A stretch of DNA of 64,000 bases from Nocardia alba NBRC 108234 (GTDB lineage Bacteria > Actinomycetota > Actinomycetes > Mycobacteriales > Mycobacteriaceae), in NCBI RefSeq assembly GCF_001612665.1, contig NZ_BDAX01000007.1, forward strand, positions 62,001 through 126,000, given 5' to 3'. Below are positions 54,952 through 64,000 of this stretch, one piece after another. A program made the position numbers and the translations under genes. Numbering within the stretch: position 1 is the stretch's first letter; the number at the start of each line of letters is the position of its first letter. The notes below the pieces were generated by a model. That model made no database searches and had not been told where the DNA came from. It was given only the letters and a program-made list of their open reading frames with translations.

Positions 54952-56721
54952 TCACTTCAGCTGACGCTCGGTAGCCATGGATTCCTCGAGGAACACCTGA
55001 ATCCGGGCAGCCAGTTCCGGCGTGTAGTCCGGTGGCTGGGCCACCGCGGCCCACGCGTCGGGCACCAGGTTGCCGTAGTTGTGGCCGTGCCCGTCCGACA
55101 CCGTCTGCGCGCGTGGCAGGTCCGCGGCGACCTGCCAGAACGTGACGATCGGGTACCACGACATCGCCGGTGACACGTCGGGTCCGCGCTTCTCCCGCAA
55201 CCAATCCGGTTGGCTGAACAGCAGATCCGGCGACCACCACACCACCGGGTCGGAGGCATGTTGCAGGTAGACGATGCGCGGGTCGTTCCACACCGGCGTC
55301 GGCCTGGCGAGCTGATCGGCGCTCGCGGCGAACCGCACCGACATTCCGTCGGCGTAGATCGGGGTGATCTCCTCGGTGCCGGGGTCGCGCCGTGCCACGA
55401 ATTCCGACCACAGCCGGTTGGAGTTGGGCGGGCCCACCCACAGCACGCCGTCGGTGCGGTTGCGGATGTCGGCCAGCCCGGAGAACGCGCCCTCCGACCC
55501 CTGCGAACCGAGGCTCTCGCCGTAGACCAGCAGCTTGGGCCTGGCGTCTTCGGGCAGCGCCGACCAGCGGTCATAGACCTTGTCGAACAGCGTGCGCCCC
55601 ATGGTCATCGACTTGTCCCGGTCGGACAGGAACGACAGCGCGCTGGGCAGATACGAGTACTGCGTCGCGACCAGCGCGGTGTCGCCGCCGTACATCAACT
55701 CGATCGATTCGGCGCTGATCGTGTCGACCCAGCCGGTGCCGGTGGTGCTGATCACCACCAGCACTTCACGGTCGAAGGCCCTGGTGCGGTCGAGTTCGGC
55801 GATGGCCACATCGGTCTGCGCCTCGACCCCGTCCGCTGATTCCAGTCCCGCGTATACCCGAATCGGCTCGCGCGCGGGCTTGCCCGTGACCTCCTCGATC
55901 GCGAGCGCGGTCGGCGCGGTCGCCACGAACCATCGACCCTCCGAACCCAGTGTGTCCCACTTCGCCAACGAGTCGGGGCTCCCGGAGCGTTCGGGCAGCG
56001 TCGGCTGGACCGCGTTCGGCGAGGTGTGACTGTTGCGCGCGCTGAACGCCGAATTGGCCACGGCGAAAAACCCTTTCGCCAGCACACCGTTGAACAGCAG
56101 CACGGCGGCCACCAGCACGACGATCACCCCGAGCGGCCGCGCGAACGCCGCCGGAATCCGCACCCACTGGTTCAGCGCCCGCGACACCGTGCGCACCAGC
56201 CGCACCACCAGCCGCGAGATCCAGATCAGCAGGCCGACCACCACCGCGCCGAGCAGCACCGTGCGCGAATACCCCGAGTCCGATACCGGCTCCATGCCCA
56301 TCAGGTCGGTGATCTGGCGCTGCCACTTCGAGGACTGGATGCTCATCAGCACCGCGAAGATCAGACACGCGGCCACGATCGCGATCCTCAGCGCCACCGG
56401 CAACCAGCTCGGCCGTCGAGCCCAAGCCGTGCGCACCTGCTCGGGCCAGGTGATCCGCGGCGCGACCCAGCTGCGCCAGGCCCACGCCAGCAGGCACCCG
56501 AGCCCGTAGCCGATCGTCGCGTTGATGCCGCTGAGAAGTCCCTGGAAGAACCAGTCACGCGGCAGCAGCGAGGGAGTCAGCGACAACCCGAAGAACAGCG
56601 TCGCCACGATCAGGCCGACGTAGTCGGGATGAAAAAACCTCTCCACCAGGTGAATTGCCCTGATGAAGAGGTTTTTCGGAACTGCCGGTTCGGCAGCCGA
56701 GCTCGTATCCTCAGTGGCCAC
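54952..56721 (-). CDS. Membrane-anchored alpha/beta hydrolase (Abhydrolase_9), paralog 2
   Basis: The 589-residue paralog of the gene at 52764 has the same build: N-terminal helices (LIVATLFFGLSLTPSLLPRDW) and Abhydrolase_9 domain with GESLGSQGSEG (Ser near 410) and DGHGHNYG. It begins with GTG 42 bases after purL stops. An inverted repeat with a T-rich arm lies within its first 30 codons. Tandem duplication followed by insertion of the yiaA-like gene is the simplest origin of the pair. Confidence 0.82.
   Translation of the reverse strand: MATEDTSSAAEPAVPKNLFIRAIHLVERFFHPDYVGLIVATLFFGLSLTPSLLPRDWFFQGLLSGINATIGYGLGCLLAWAWRSWVAPRITWPEQVRTAWARRPSWLPVALRIAIVAACLIFAVLMSIQSSKWQRQITDLMGMEPVSDSGYSRTVLLGAVVVGLLIWISRLVVRLVRTVSRALNQWVRIPAAFARPLGVIVVLVAAVLLFNGVLAKGFFAVANSAFSARNSHTSPNAVQPTLPERSGSPDSLAKWDTLGSEGRWFVATAPTALAIEEVTGKPAREPIRVYAGLESADGVEAQTDVAIAELDRTRAFDREVLVVISTTGTGWVDTISAESIELMYGGDTALVATQYSYLPSALSFLSDRDKSMTMGRTLFDKVYDRWSALPEDARPKLLVYGESLGSQGSEGAFSGLADIRNRTDGVLWVGPPNSNRLWSEFVARRDPGTEEITPIYADGMSVRFAASADQLARPTPVWNDPRIVYLQHASDPVVWWSPDLLFSQPDWLREKRGPDVSPAMSWYPIVTFWQVAADLPRAQTVSDGHGHNYGNLVPDAWAAVAQPPDYTPELAARIQVFLEESMATERQLK
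56633..56676 (-). repeat. T-tailed inverted repeat inside the start of paralog 2
   Basis: On the minus strand AAAAACCTCT and AGAGGTTTTT form a 10-bp stem with a 24-base loop and a T run, inside codons about 15-30. It resembles a terminator for purL read-through. Confidence 0.5.
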
Positions 56722-56763
56722 AGGCTCGACTCCTCTGTTCGATCACCTCCAGCCGCTGACCGG

Positions 56764-59058
56764 TCAGGCGGTGTGCGCTCCGAACAGCTTAGGCAGCGTG
56801 CCTTCGAATGCCTCGCGCAATTCGGCGAGTGTCACGGAGAACTGTCCCTGCACCTCGACCGAATCCGAGCCCTGATCGACCACGCCGATGCGCACCCACG
56901 GCAGCTGACGCGCGTCGCACATCTTGGTGAACCGGGTCTCCTCCGAGCGCGGCACCGCGACGAGCACCCGCCCGGCCGACTCGGAGAACAGCTGCACGAA
57001 CGGATCGGAGCCCTCGGGGAGCACGATGCGGCACCCGGTCTCGCCTGCCAGCGCGGCCTCGATGACGGTCTGCGCCAGACCGCCCTCGGACAGGTCGTGC
57101 GCGGCGGAGATCATGCCGTCACGCGAACCCGAGGTGAGGACCTCCGAGAGCAGTTGCTCGCGGGCGAAGTCGACCCGCGGCGGCACGCCACCGAGGTGGT
57201 CGTGGGTGACCTGCGACCAGATCGAGCCGTCCAGCTCGTCGTGGGTCTCGCCGAGCAGGATCAGCGACTCGCCCGGCTCGAGGCCGAGGCCGGTCGGGAT
57301 GCGGCGGTGCACATCGTCGATCACGCCGAGCACGCCGACCACCGGGGTCGGCAGGATGGCGTCCTTGCCGGTCTGGTTGTAAAAGCTCACGTTGCCGCCG
57401 GTGACCGGAATGCCCAGCGCCGCACAACCATCCGCGAGACCGCGCACGGCCTGCTGGAACTGCCACATCACGCCCGGATCCTCCGGCGAACCGAAGTTCA
57501 GGCAGTTGGTGACGGCCTTGGGGGTGGCGCCGGTGGTGGCGACATTGCGGAACGCCTCGGCCAGCGCCAGCTGCGCGCCGGTGTACGGGTCGAGCTTGGT
57601 GTAGCGGCCCGACGCGTCGGTGGCCAGCGCGATACCGCGGCCCGAGGACTCGTCGATGCGGACCACGCCCGCGTCGGCGTGCTCGGCCAGCACGGTGTTG
57701 CCGCGCACGTAGCGGTCGTACTGCTCGGTGATCCACCGGCGGCTGCACAGCTGCGGGCTGGCGATCATCGTGAGCAGGGTCTCGCGCAGCTCGTCGCCGG
57801 TCCGCGGCCGGGTCAGGGTGGCGGTGGTGTCGGCGATCAGCGCGTCCTGGGTGTCGGGACGCCGCACCGGACGCTCGTAGACCGGGCCGTCGTGGGCGAC
57901 GGTGCGCGGCGGCACGTCCACCACGGTCTCGCCGTGCCAGGTGATCACCAGGTGCTCGCCGTCGGTGACCTCACCGATGTCGGTGGCCAGCACGTCGTGC
58001 TTCTTGCACACGGCCATGAACGCGTCCACGTTCTCCGGCGTGACGACCGCGCACATGCGCTCCTGCGATTCGCTCGACAGGATCTCGGCGGGGGTCATGT
58101 GCTTGGCGCGCAACGGGACCTTGGTCAGGTCGATGTGCATGCCGCCGTCGCCCGCAGCGGCGAGTTCGGAGGTGGCGCAGGACAGTCCGGCGCCGCCGAG
58201 GTCCTGGATGCCGACGACCAGGCCGGCCGCGTACAGGTCGAGACAGCACTCGATGAGCACCTTCTCGGTGAACGGGTCGCCCACCTGCACGGCGGGCAGC
58301 TTCTTGCGCCCGGTGCCCGACTCGTCACCGGAGAAGGAGTCCGAGGCCAGCACGGACACGCCGCCGATGCCGTCGAGGCCGGTGCGCGCGCCGAACAGGA
58401 TGATCCGGTTGCCGTTGCCGGAGGCGAAGGCCAGGTGCAGGTCCTCCACCCGCATCGCGCCCGCGCACAGCGCGTTCACGAGGGGATTGCCCTGGTAGGA
58501 GGCATCGAACACGGTCTCGCCGCCGACATTTGGCAGGCCGAGCGAGTTGCCGTAACCGCCGACGCCGCGCACCACGCCGTCGACCACGCGACGGGTGTCG
58601 GGGGCGTCCGCCGCGCCGAAGCGCAGCTGGTCCATCACCGCGATCGGGCGCGCGCCCATGGCCATGATGTCGCGCACGATGCCGCCGACGCCGGTGGCCG
58701 CGCCCTGGTAGGGCTCCACATAGGACGGGTGGTTGTGGCTCTCCACCTTGAAGGTGACGGCCCAGCCGTCGCCGATGTCGACCACGCCGGCGTTCTCGCC
58801 GATCCCGGCCAGCATCGAGGCCCGCATCTCGTCGGTGGTGGTCTCACCGAAGTAGCGAAGGTGCACCTTGGAGGACTTGTAGGAGCAGTGCTCGCTCCAC
58901 ATCACCGAGTACATCGCCAGCTCGGCATCGGTGGGCCGACGGCCCAGAATCTCCTTGATGCGGGCGTACTCGTCGTCTTTGAGACCGAGTTCCTTGTACG
59001 GCTGCGGAGCATCCGGGGTGGCTGCGGCGGTAGCGACGGTGTCGACCTGCAGTGTCAC
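56764..59058 (-). CDS. purL: Phosphoribosylformylglycinamidine synthase, large subunit
   Basis: The 764-residue PurL catalyses the fourth purine step with the amidotransferase PurQ. Recognisable are [32 protein letters not shown], and ATP sites such as [24 protein letters not shown] at 59058 (VTLQVDT) is used because upstream codons are filler; AAAGGA lies about 13 bases before it. Length matches the small-type (actinobacterial) PurL, which needs PurS. PurQ is encoded 4.4 kb away. Confidence 0.95.
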   Translation of the reverse strand: MTLQVDTVATAAATPDAPQPYKELGLKDDEYARIKEILGRRPTDAELAMYSVMWSEHCSYKSSKVHLRYFGETTTDEMRASMLAGIGENAGVVDIGDGWAVTFKVESHNHPSYVEPYQGAATGVGGIVRDIMAMGARPIAVMDQLRFGAADAPDTRRVVDGVVRGVGGYGNSLGLPNVGGETVFDASYQGNPLVNALCAGAMRVEDLHLAFASGNGNRIILFGARTGLDGIGGVSVLASDSFSGDESGTGRKKLPAVQVGDPFTEKVLIECCLDLYAAGLVVGIQDLGGAGLSCATSELAAAGDGGMHIDLTKVPLRAKHMTPAEILSSESQERMCAVVTPENVDAFMAVCKKHDVLATDIGEVTDGEHLVITWHGETVVDVPPRTVAHDGPVYERPVRRPDTQDALIADTTATLTRPRTGDELRETLLTMIASPQLCSRRWITEQYDRYVRGNTVLAEHADAGVVRIDESSGRGIALATDASGRYTKLDPYTGAQLALAEAFRNVATTGATPKAVTNCLNFGSPEDPGVMWQFQQAVRGLADGCAALGIPVTGGNVSFYNQTGKDAILPTPVVGVLGVIDDVHRRIPTGLGLEPGESLILLGETHDELDGSIWSQVTHDHLGGVPPRVDFAREQLLSEVLTSGSRDGMISAAHDLSEGGLAQTVIEAALAGETGCRIVLPEGSDPFVQLFSESAGRVLVAVPRSEETRFTKMCDARQLPWVRIGVVDQGSDSVEVQGQFSVTLAELREAFEGTLPKLFGAHTA

Positions 59059-59222
59059 GGGAGACCAGGGTCCTTTCGGCCGGGGGGAACTTGATCTGCA
59101 GAGTCTAATGGTTGCGAGGTAACCGCCTGCCGCCCGTACTGCCCTCACGCTGGGGAGGGTGGGCGGATTCGGTCTGGTCACACTTGCGGTTGGGGCATCG
59201 GAGTACCCGTTACTCTGGCGCC

Positions 59223-60479
59223 GTGAACGAAAGTCCGGGGGTTGCCGAGCAGGTCGAGCCGCATATTCCCGATCCAGGCCCGCCGGACCGCCGACAGCGT
59301 CGACTGGCCGTGGCCATCGGATTGTTCGTCGTCTCCGCGGCCGTCGCGCTCCTCGCGCACTGGTGGCACGGGTTCATCGACCTGCAGGTCTACCGCAACG
59401 GCGCGCGCGTGTGGCTCGACGGCGGCGACCTCTACGGCCCGATGCCCCCGGTTCACGGCCTCGGCCTGCCGTTCACCTATCCCCCGCTGGCCGCGATGTT
59501 CTTCGTGCCGCTGGCCCTGATGCCGCTGGTGGTCGCCGAGGTCGTGGTGCTACTCACCTCGCTGGCGAGCCTGGCGATCGTGCTCTGGCTGGTGCTGATC
59601 CGGGTGCGTCCCGAGCTCGATCGGACCTCGGTCCTCACCGTGCTGATCGCCGGTCTGGGCCTGGCCCAGTTCCTCGAACCGGTGCGCCAGACCTTCAACT
59701 TCGGCCAGATCAATCTGATCCTGATGGCCGCGATCGCCCTCGACATTCTCGTGCGCAAGCCGTTCTGGCCGCGCGGAATGCTGATCGGGATCGCGGTGTC
59801 GATCAAGCTGATTCCGGCCGGCTACCTGCTGTATTTCCTGCTGCGCCGGGACTGGAAGGCCGCGGCCACCATGGTCGTCTCGGCAGCGGGTGCGATCGGC
59901 GTCGGCTTTCTGCTGTTCCCGAGGGACTCGGTCGAATACTGGTTCCACACCGTCTCCGACACCGGCCGCATCGGCACGCCCTACTTCGCGGGCAACCAGT
60001 CCATCAAGGGCACCCTGTTCCGCCTCGGCATGAACGAATCGCTGGCGACGGCCCTGTGGATCGGCCTGTCGGCGGCCACGATCGCGCTGGCCGCAGTGTG
60101 GATGTACCGCCTGATCGGCGCGGGCAACGACGTCGGCGCGCTGCTGGTGAACGCCGCCGCGGTGTTGTTGATCTCACCGGTGTCGTGGTCGCATCACTGG
60201 GTCTGGGTCGCGCCCGCGCTGGTCGTCGCCGTGAGCCTGGCCGTGGGTCGGCGCTCGCGCGCCTTCACCGCCCTGGTCGCCGTGTTCACGGTGATGTTCA
60301 TCGTGGGCCCGCAGTGGGTGCTGCCGCATTCGGGCGACAAGGAACTGGCCTGGGCGTGGTGGCAGCAGATCATCGGCAGCAGTTACGTGTGGTCCACGTT
60401 CGCCGTGATCGTCTACGCGGTGATCACCTACCACCCCACCCGTAAGCCCTCGGCCGCAGCCGAACTCGCGCCGGCCTGA
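59223..60479 (+). CDS. GT87-type polyprenol-dependent mannosyltransferase
   Basis: The 418-residue integral membrane protein has about ten helices and the GT-C features [17 protein letters not shown] (first loop, acid pair), [24 protein letters not shown] and [14 protein letters not shown]87 members such as PimE add mannose from polyprenol-phosphate to phosphatidylinositol mannosides outside the membrane. The acceptor here is unknown. GTG at 59223 is chosen. It is divergent from purL. Confidence 0.82.
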   Translation: MNESPGVAEQVEPHIPDPGPPDRRQRRLAVAIGLFVVSAAVALLAHWWHGFIDLQVYRNGARVWLDGGDLYGPMPPVHGLGLPFTYPPLAAMFFVPLALMPLVVAEVVVLLTSLASLAIVLWLVLIRVRPELDRTSVLTVLIAGLGLAQFLEPVRQTFNFGQINLILMAAIALDILVRKPFWPRGMLIGIAVSIKLIPAGYLLYFLLRRDWKAAATMVVSAAGAIGVGFLLFPRDSVEYWFHTVSDTGRIGTPYFAGNQSIKGTLFRLGMNESLATALWIGLSAATIALAAVWMYRLIGAGNDVGALLVNAAAVLLISPVSWSHHWVWVAPALVVAVSLAVGRRSRAFTALVAVFTVMFIVGPQWVLPHSGDKELAWAWWQQIIGSSYVWSTFAVIVYAVITYHPTRKPSAAAELAPA

Positions 60480-60554
60480 GCTCGCGACGCACGCCGATCC
60501 GGTTCTCGGCCGCCTCGATCCGGGCTGCGGAACCACGGCGTCGGCCGCCATGTC

Positions 60555-61847
60555 TCAGTCCGTCGCCTCCGGGGTCAGGAACGCCGCGAGGGCCGAGGCG
60601 TAGGCGGGCACGTCGGCGGCGCCCATGAGTTCACGGCACGAGTGCATGGCGAGCTGGGGTGCGCCGACATCGACGGTCGAGATGCCGGTGCGCGCCGCCG
60701 TCATCGGGCCGATGGTCGAGCCGCAGGGCAGGTCGGCCCGGTGGACATACCGTTGCAGCGGCACACCGGCCTGCGCGCACGCGAGGGCGAACGCGCCCGC
60801 GCCCGCCGCGTCGGTGGCGTAGCGCAGGTTCTGATTCACCTTGAGCACCGGCCCACCACCGACTTCGATGCGGTGCGCGGGCTCGTGCCGGTCCGGATAG
60901 TTCGGGTGCGTCGCGTGCGCCATGTCACCGGAGGCGACCACCGAACCGGCGAGCGCGGCAAGGTAATCCGCGCGCCCACCACCGCGGGCCAGCACGATCC
61001 GCTCCAGCACGGCGGGCAGCAGATCCGATTGCGCCCCCCGATCGGACTGGCTGCCCACCTCTTCGTGGTCGAACATCACCAGCACCGCCGTCGCCGCACC
61101 CGGCTCGTCGGCGGCCGCCAGGAACGCCTGCAATCCGGCGTAGCAGGTGCCCTGGTTGTCGAGCCGGGGCGCGCTCACCAGATCGAGGTCGCGACCGACG
61201 ATCGTGCTCGACGCGAGGTCGTGGGTCATCAGTTCCCAGCCGAGCACGTCGGCGCCGTCGACCTGCGCCCGCTCGGCGACGAAGTCGAGGAACGATGCCG
61301 GAGCGTCGCCGATCCCCCAGATGGCGTTCACGTGCCGCTGCGGGTCGAGGGTGACCCCGCGCCGGTCCTCGGACAGGTGAATGGCCAACTGCGGCACCCG
61401 CAGGATCGGTTCGTCGATGCGCACCAGCACATCGCGCATCCGCGCGCCCTCGCGCACACTGAGCCGCCCCGAGAGACCGAGCTCGCGGTCCAGCCAGGAG
61501 TTCAGCCACGCCCCGCCGTACGGCTCCAGCCCGACGAGCCGCCACCCGGACCCCGCCAGATCGGGATGCTGCTTCACGCGCAGGTTGGGGCTGTCGGTAT
61601 GCGCCCCGACCACCCGGAACGGAGCGGCGGGCACCGCGTCGTAGTCAGCCCACGCGATCAGCGAACCACCGCGCACCACATAGTGTTTCCCGCCCGCGTC
61701 GTCCCACGCCGATGCCTCCGTCAACGGCGTGAACCCGTTGCCGTCCAGCTCGGCCGCCACCGTCGCGCACACGTGGAAGGGCGAGGGTGACGCGTCGATG
61801 AAGGCACATAGTCCGCTGGCCGTGGCCGCTGTCAAGGAAACCGGCAT
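60555..61847 (-). CDS. pepC: M18-family aspartyl aminopeptidase
   Basis: The 430-residue metallopeptidase has [14 protein letters not shown] (metal His and Asp near 79-85), [19 protein letters not shown] and [12 protein letters not shown]. The M18 family removes acidic N-terminal residues from peptides and uses two zinc ions. It corresponds to PepC (Rv0800) of M. tuberculosis. It is monocistronic, 60 bases from marR-type gene. Confidence 0.92.
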   Translation of the reverse strand: MPVSLTAATASGLCAFIDASPSPFHVCATVAAELDGNGFTPLTEASAWDDAGGKHYVVRGGSLIAWADYDAVPAAPFRVVGAHTDSPNLRVKQHPDLAGSGWRLVGLEPYGGAWLNSWLDRELGLSGRLSVREGARMRDVLVRIDEPILRVPQLAIHLSEDRRGVTLDPQRHVNAIWGIGDAPASFLDFVAERAQVDGADVLGWELMTHDLASSTIVGRDLDLVSAPRLDNQGTCYAGLQAFLAAADEPGAATAVLVMFDHEEVGSQSDRGAQSDLLPAVLERIVLARGGGRADYLAALAGSVVASGDMAHATHPNYPDRHEPAHRIEVGGGPVLKVNQNLRYATDAAGAGAFALACAQAGVPLQRYVHRADLPCGSTIGPMTAARTGISTVDVGAPQLAMHSCRELMGAADVPAYASALAAFLTPEATD

Positions 61848-61907
61848 TCTGCGATCCTAGGCACGATGGCGCACCCCGGCACCTCGCCCCGTGATACCGC
61901 GCTCGGA

Positions 61908-62351
61908 TCAGTCGTCGTGTTCGGCGATCACCGCGAGCGCGGCCAGTAATTCGCCGTAACGACGAATCCCGAGGCGACAGCGCAGTTCTTCCTCCGCGAG
62001 CTTTTCCTGTGCGCGGATCTTGGCGGCCAATTTGGCCCCGAGACTGCTCAAACCGATCAGGATCCGGCGGCGATCATCGGTGGCGGCGACCCGGAAGATC
62101 AGCCCGCGTTCGGCCAGATTGTCCGCGTGCCGAGTGGCCGAGGACGGGGCCAGCCGCGCTTGGGCGGCCAGTTCCGACATCGTCATCCCGTCGTCGGTGG
62201 ACAACTGCGAAAGGATCGCCCAGTGGTCGGCCGTGAGATTGTCAGCCGAGAGCGCCGATTCGAGCCTGCCTACCCAGCTGCGCTCCGCGGAGCGCAGGGC
62301 GCCGTGCAGCGTGGCATACCCACTGATAATGGACACCGATCGCATTCCCAC
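61908..62351 (-). CDS. MarR-family regulator
   Basis: The 147-residue protein has a winged helix with LTADHWAILSQLSTDDGMTMSELAAQA and ARLAPSSATRHADNLAERGLI plus the wing DDRRRILIGLSSLG, then a dimer helix. It is divergent from the AmiC-like gene across 55 bases, with an inverted repeat CGAACA-N5-TGTTCG between. MarR plus AmiC-like pairs control nitrile hydratase operons in rhodococci. Ligand probably an amide; inferred only from the pair. Confidence 0.85.
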   Translation of the reverse strand: MGMRSVSIISGYATLHGALRSAERSWVGRLESALSADNLTADHWAILSQLSTDDGMTMSELAAQARLAPSSATRHADNLAERGLIFRVAATDDRRRILIGLSSLGAKLAAKIRAQEKLAEEELRCRLGIRRYGELLAALAVIAEHDD

Positions 62352-62368
62352 CTGCCGAGAAATTCATT

Positions 62369-62385
62369 CGAACATTCCCTGTTCG
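62369..62385. promoter_or_regulatory. Operator candidate between divergent regulators
   Basis: CGAACA-ttccc-TGTTCG is a perfect 6-base inverted repeat between the MarR and AmiC-like starts. A -10-like TAGACT (62396-62401) follows, ending 5 bases before the AmiC-like ATG, so the site covers the -35 region. Confidence 0.6.
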
Positions 62386-62406
62386 CACCAGGCGATAGAC
62401 TACAGA

Positions 62407-63501
62407 ATGCCGACAATAGGCCGGACCCGGGATGAAACGATCGAGATTCTCTCGATCGTCCCCACTCAGGGCCCCGGCGGCATCATCGCGCCATCGTGCA
62501 CCGCGGCAATTTCCCTGGCTGTCGACGAGATCAATAGCGGCACAGGAATTCTCGGCCGTGAAATCAATCTCACCACCCTCGACGGCGGTCGCGAACCACA
62601 CGAAGTCGCCGCCGAAGTAGCGGCCTTCCTCGCCACCGGAATGGTCGGTGCGATCACCGGCTGGCATACCTCCGCCGTACGTCGAGCGGTCGCCGAGGCC
62701 GTGGACGCGCGGGTTCCCTACCTCTACGCCACCGACCACGAGGGCCTGCCCGACGAGCGCCCCGGCGTCCTGTTGGTCGGCGAGCATCCCGACCACCAGA
62801 CGGTCCCCGCCGCCGCGTGGATGACCCGCGAACTGGGGGTGCGCCGCTGGGCCGTGATCGGCAACGACTACATCTGGCCTCGCCGAACCGCCCGCGCCCT
62901 GCGCCGGTCGCTGCCCGATCCGTACGACATCATCGTCGAGCACTACGTGCCCCTCGGCACCACCGATTTCGGCGATTTCCTCGACGACCCCGCGCTGCTG
63001 CTGGCCGATGCGGTCCTGATCCTCATGGTCGGCGCCGACACCGCCCGCTTCAACCGCCAGTTCACCGCCACCGGCCTACCCGCCGTGATGCCCCGGCTCA
63101 GCCCGGCGGTCGACGAGAACGTCCTGCTCAGCGCGGGCCCGTCGGCGAACGCCAACCTCTATGTGGCGTCGAGTTTCTTCCTCGACAACAAGAGCGCCGA
63201 GGGCCGATCCCGCCGCGCCCGTTACCACCGGCACCAGGGCCGATTCGCCCCCGTGCTCACCACTTTCAGCAACTCCACCTACGAGGCGATCCACCTGCTG
63301 AACACCCTGGCCGACACCACGGGCACCCTTGACGTGGAAACCATCATCGCCGCGGCGCACCCAGGTCTGGCGTTGGACGGCCCGGCCACCCGCCGCGGTT
63401 TTCTCGGCAATCAGGCGGTCGGTCCCACCCACCTGGCGATGGCGAACGGGGTCGATTTCGACATCCTGTGCCGCCTGCCCGCGAATCCCGGCCGTGCCTA
63501 G
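62407..63501 (+). CDS. AmiC-like cytoplasmic substrate-binding sensor
   Basis: The 364-residue protein has the type I periplasmic-binding fold (EILSIVPTQGPGGIIAPSC; GILGREINLTTLDGG; VIGNDYIWPRRTARALR) but no signal peptide, like AmiC and NhhC/NhlC, which bind amides inside the cell to control amidase or nitrile hydratase genes. It is not a transporter component: no permease or ATPase lies nearby. ATG at 62407 sits right after a -10-like element. With the divergent MarR it makes an NhhC/NhhD-like regulatory pair lacking its usual enzymes in the visible window. Confidence 0.8.
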   Translation: MPTIGRTRDETIEILSIVPTQGPGGIIAPSCTAAISLAVDEINSGTGILGREINLTTLDGGREPHEVAAEVAAFLATGMVGAITGWHTSAVRRAVAEAVDARVPYLYATDHEGLPDERPGVLLVGEHPDHQTVPAAAWMTRELGVRRWAVIGNDYIWPRRTARALRRSLPDPYDIIVEHYVPLGTTDFGDFLDDPALLLADAVLILMVGADTARFNRQFTATGLPAVMPRLSPAVDENVLLSAGPSANANLYVASSFFLDNKSAEGRSRRARYHRHQGRFAPVLTTFSNSTYEAIHLLNTLADTTGTLDVETIIAAAHPGLALDGPATRRGFLGNQAVGPTHLAMANGVDFDILCRLPANPGRA

Positions 63502-63518
63502 GATCGCGGGGTTACGCG

Positions 63519-64000
63519 TCAGACGTTGATCAAACTATCGAGTACCGAATAGAAGATGCCGAGTCCGTCATCGCTGGGACCGGTCAATGCCTCGGTCGCG
63601 TGCTCGGGGTGCGGCATCAGACCGACGATCCGCCCGTTGGCCGAGGAGATCCCGGCGATCCCGCGCTGCGAACCGTTCGGGTTGTCGCCCGCGTAGCGGA
63701 ACACCACGCGGCCTTCGCCTTCGAGCTCGTCGAGCACCTGCTCCGAAGCCTGGAAACGCCCCTCGCCCGACTTCAGCGGAACCAGGATCTGCGCGCCCGG
63801 CTCGTAGCGCGAGCTCCACGCGGTATCGGTGGCTTCGACCTTCAACCACTCGTCGCGGCAGATGAAGTGCAGTCCCTCGTTGCGGGTCAGCGCGCCCGGC
63901 AGCAATCCGGCCTCACACAGCACCTGGAATCCGTTGCAGATGCCGAGCACCGGCAGGCCCTGGCCCGCCGCGCGAACCACCTCGCCCATCACCGGCGCGA
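63519..64000 (-). CDS. purQ: Phosphoribosylformylglycinamidine synthase, glutaminase subunit (5' part outside window)
   Basis: The visible 160 codons are the C-terminal part of PurQ: the glutaminase nucleophile Cys in [13 protein letters not shown], then a substrate region, and PHPEHATE with catalytic His and Glu. The start is beyond the right edge. It supplies ammonia to PurL. The gene is convergent with the AmiC-like gene (17-base gap). In M. tuberculosis Rv0788 holds the same place. Confidence 0.93.
   Translation of the reverse strand, partial: APVMGEVVRAAGQGLPVLGICNGFQVLCEAGLLPGALTRNEGLHFICRDEWLKVEATDTAWSSRYEPGAQILVPLKSGEGRFQASEQVLDELEGEGRVVFRYAGDNPNGSQRGIAGISSANGRIVGLMPHPEHATEALTGPSDDGLGIFYSVLDSLINV

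Noticed and set aside
56026..59094. A long open frame (1022 codons) antisense to purL and the membrane hydrolase.
   Set aside because: High-GC genes leave antisense frames open; it has no family motifs and consists of His/Gly/Arg-rich filler.
62407..63501. Substrate-binding protein of an ABC importer.
   Set aside because: No signal peptide, no permease or ATPase neighbour, and a divergent MarR gene; an intracellular sensor fits better.

Overview
The window is high-GC actinobacterial DNA, most likely Nocardia or a close relative within the Mycobacteriales. That placement is an inference from gene content and order: mycothiol synthesis (mshD), the lipomannan factor lmeA, an acyl-ACP desaturase of the mycobacterial DesA type, an Mce-associated protein, and a backbone whose order (desA, dus, LCP, phoU, pst, mshD, glnR, lmeA, thiX, sseA, sseC, nitrobindin, pabC, ygfZ, DUF3073, purM, purF, SCP, purL, M18 peptidase, purQ) follows the Mycobacterium tuberculosis Rv0824c to Rv0788 stretch. 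No insertion sequence, phage, CRISPR array or rRNA was seen.

Region 1 (1-5 kb): the end of a membrane-anchored hypothetical protein, a small multi-pass membrane protein, and a divergent 1070-residue AfsR/SARP-type regulator.

Region 2 (5.0-15.8 kb): a catabolic island bounded by two identical tRNA-Asp genes in the same orientation. It holds a TetR repressor gene overlapping a single-chain acyl-CoA carboxylase (BC-BCCP-CT on one chain), then a same-strand run of SDR, ACAD10/11-type acyl-CoA dehydrogenase, SDR, aminoglycoside-phosphotransferase-fold kinase, SDR, quinone-oxidoreductase-type MDR and a second TetR. A shared palindrome (core TTGACGTCAA) lies in front of both transcription units. 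The kinase plus Asp-for-Glu dehydrogenase pair is the hallmark of 4-hydroxyacyl-CoA breakdown (ACAD10/11, LvaA/LvaC), so this is the best candidate for a little-described pathway here. A Glu-Asp-Phe tRNA operon and an orphan gamma-butyrolactone-receptor-like TetR follow.

Region 3 (17.4-34.4 kb): the conserved backbone: tRNA-Lys, desaturase, dihydrouridine synthase, LCP ligase, PhoU, the convergent pstSCAB operon, glnR-mshD, lmeA-thiX, and the sulfur operon DUF4395-sseA-sseC headed by a leaderless polycysteine leader peptide. Then come a 31-codon membrane peptide coupled to nitrobindin, and a structured spacer with its own promoter-like signals.

Region 4 (34.7-50.5 kb): a cydABDC operon for cytochrome bd, interposed in the backbone and preceded by an 11-bp-arm inverted repeat; pabC, ygfZ, a MOSC protein, an asparaginase-II family protein, DUF3073, purM, purF, a YhgE/Pip-like membrane protein and an SCP-fold protein.

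Region 5 (50.5-64 kb): a HicAB-type toxin-antitoxin pair in a locally AT-rich patch, an alpha/beta hydrolase, a CPBP protease coupled to one of two paralogous membrane hydrolases, a YiaA-like protein, purL, a GT87-type mannosyltransferase, an M18 aminopeptidase, a divergent MarR/AmiC-like sensor pair around a small operator, and the 3' part of purQ, cut by the window edge.
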